64,000 bases of DNA, taken from NCBI GenBank assembly GCA_028564705.1, contig JAPXFQ010002130.1, positions 64,501 through 128,500 of the forward strand, given 5' to 3'. Numbering within the stretch: position 1 is the first letter of the stretch; each line of letters opens with the position of its first letter. The notes under the pieces are model-generated. The model was not told the origin of the DNA. It saw nothing but the letters and a program-made list of their open reading frames with translations, and ran no database searches. The DNA is from Apricaphanius iberus. Its lineage: Eukaryota > Chordata > Actinopteri > Cyprinodontiformes > Aphaniidae. The translations under genes and the position numbers were made by a program. Shown here piece after piece: positions 62,560 to 64,000 of the stretch.

Positions 62560-64000
62560 TCTTTGCCTAAAATATTTTTTTAATGACCTGAAACGTATAT
62601 TTTTATTGATATGAGAAATTAAAATAATGAAATCTGTAAGGCAGTGAAATACTTCTCATGTTTTTTTGGAAAGAAACTCGGTTAGTCACCTGCAAAATAT
62701 AATTTGGATGCTCAAAAAAAAACTTTTTTTGTGCTGGAGGCAATTTCTCTTCATTTAAAAAGTGTACAAAATAACAAATGGACAACAAATTGTGAAACAT
62801 CTCTTCAGTCTTGTGCCTTTTCAAATTTGAATATCAACTAACAACATGTATGACTAACATGGATCGTATGATCTGTGTGAAGAAAAACTCATGGAAACGA
62901 CAACATCAGCCACGATAAAATGCGGTATTAAAATATGTGAGGATGAAAATGGATGGAGGCAAACATTGCTGAGAGTTAGAAAGGATCATAGAGGATTTAT
63001 GTGACAAATCCCTCGTTTTAAAACATCACACAAGATTTTCCCCTGCAGATCCAATTTGCAGTTTTTCCTCTGACAGCCTTGACTTGTAAAATGTTACAAA
63101 AAGGACATTGGCCAAAGCTTACGACACATATACAGGTTACTTTTCTAACTGCCTGCCTCAACTAACTGCACAGCAATGCATCAAAATGTATACATTTGTT
63201 GACGCGATGATTGAATGTTTTAAGAGTTGTGTTCTCTCTTACCGCTGTCAGCTGGAGTGGAATTAAAGAGGTGATCGAACCCAGTGCATGGGTCTACCAT
63301 TTATTTCTACCACAGCCACACCAATCATAAATAATTATTTAAAAATGGAATTCCAGAGCAAGAAATTATTTAATAATTGGAGAAAGTAATCCACATCATT
63401 TGGGGGAAATAATTATGTGCTTGGTTGGATTATGAATATGATTTACATCAGTTTGTGGTCAAAGTATTAGTAACTTGAATCAGTTTGTAAAATAATTGAG
63501 AAAATAATGCAAAAATTAAGAAATTAGCATTGTGAAAATAGTGTGTATATACTGTCATGGAATTTCTAATGCTGGAGAGGACAAGGGCATTATTATGTCA
63601 TTGATAAAGCATCTAGAATAAACTTTTATAATTCAAAAACTTCATATTCTAATAAAGAAATTATCCAAAGAACCCAGTTTCCAACATGTCGATTGAGAAT
63701 AAAAAAGTTTCCATGAACTGTTTTACTGTTCTTGGATTCTTGAAGAAATGCTTTTGCAGGAAAGAGATAAGGGGGAGAGATCATGAAATCAAAGTTTTGT
63801 CTGAAGTATATTTTATTGCTTATGGGAGGATTAAGGGCCTGGTTGATTTTTTTTTTCTGCTTGGACCCTGCTTGAAGGCAAAAGAAAAATAATGGTTTTT
63901 ATATTAAAGATGACAAATTTTGTAAATCATTACCAGTCTAGCTTAAATTTAAAATGAACTGAAAAAGGAGATGTTGACAGATTTTTTTGCTAAATTAATA

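Larger units (their letters stand above)
58616..64000 (+). other. rerg: RERG intron 3, beginning only
   Basis: Starts with donor GTGGGA and continues past the window edge. It holds a nested SINE at 61088-61218 and a Harbinger-like MITE at 61541-62117. Elsewhere (58616-60940 and 62560-64000) only AT-rich sequence without recognised features is seen. Confidence 0.8.

Overview
The window is vertebrate nuclear DNA, almost certainly from a ray-finned (teleost) fish. It shows a gene split by very large AT-rich introns, tRNA-derived SINEs of fish type, and L2-clade LINEs whose 3' ends carry the fish-typical AATTC/TTGAA repeats. No bacterial, viral or organellar gene organisation is visible.

Only one host gene is supported. 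It lies on the + strand and encodes a Ras-superfamily GTPase best matched by RERG (Ras-related and estrogen-regulated growth inhibitor). Three short coding exons fall in the window: 6998-7058 (start codon and P-loop), 39606-39662 (switch I) and 58542-58615 (through DTAGQ). Together they encode residues 1-64. Intron 1 is about 32.5 kb, intron 2 about 18.9 kb, and intron 3 runs off the right edge, so the remaining two thirds of the protein is outside the window. A probable 5'-UTR acceptor site and a three-codon upstream ORF precede the start codon.

The rest is intergenic (1-6934) or intronic sequence rich in transposable elements. Dispersed through it are: minus-strand L2-type LINE copies (1651-2566, 6095-6614, 11228-12046 and a long one at 47152-51835); two L2 tails on the + strand; complete or partial tRNA-type SINEs (3318, 9500, 10608, 16549, 17751, 29041, 30946, 40200, 44985, 61088); Tc1-like transposase remnants (745, 14782); and several non-autonomous DNA transposons with inverted termini (276-624, 18770-19588, 26082-26911, 45276-46486, 61541-62117).

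The most layered locus is 45276-52207. A hAT-like element with a perfect 8-bp target duplication abuts a second DNA transposon. The termini of that second element are separated by a nearly intact L2 LINE carrying an SGNH-esterase ORF1 and an uninterrupted 1025-codon endonuclease/reverse transcriptase ORF2. This LINE, and the unrelated copy at 1651-2566, both end at their 5' side in a hairpin made from their own sequence. That points to snap-back of the cDNA during integration and is the least expected signal here.

All protein and repeat identities are from reading motifs by eye; no database was searched.
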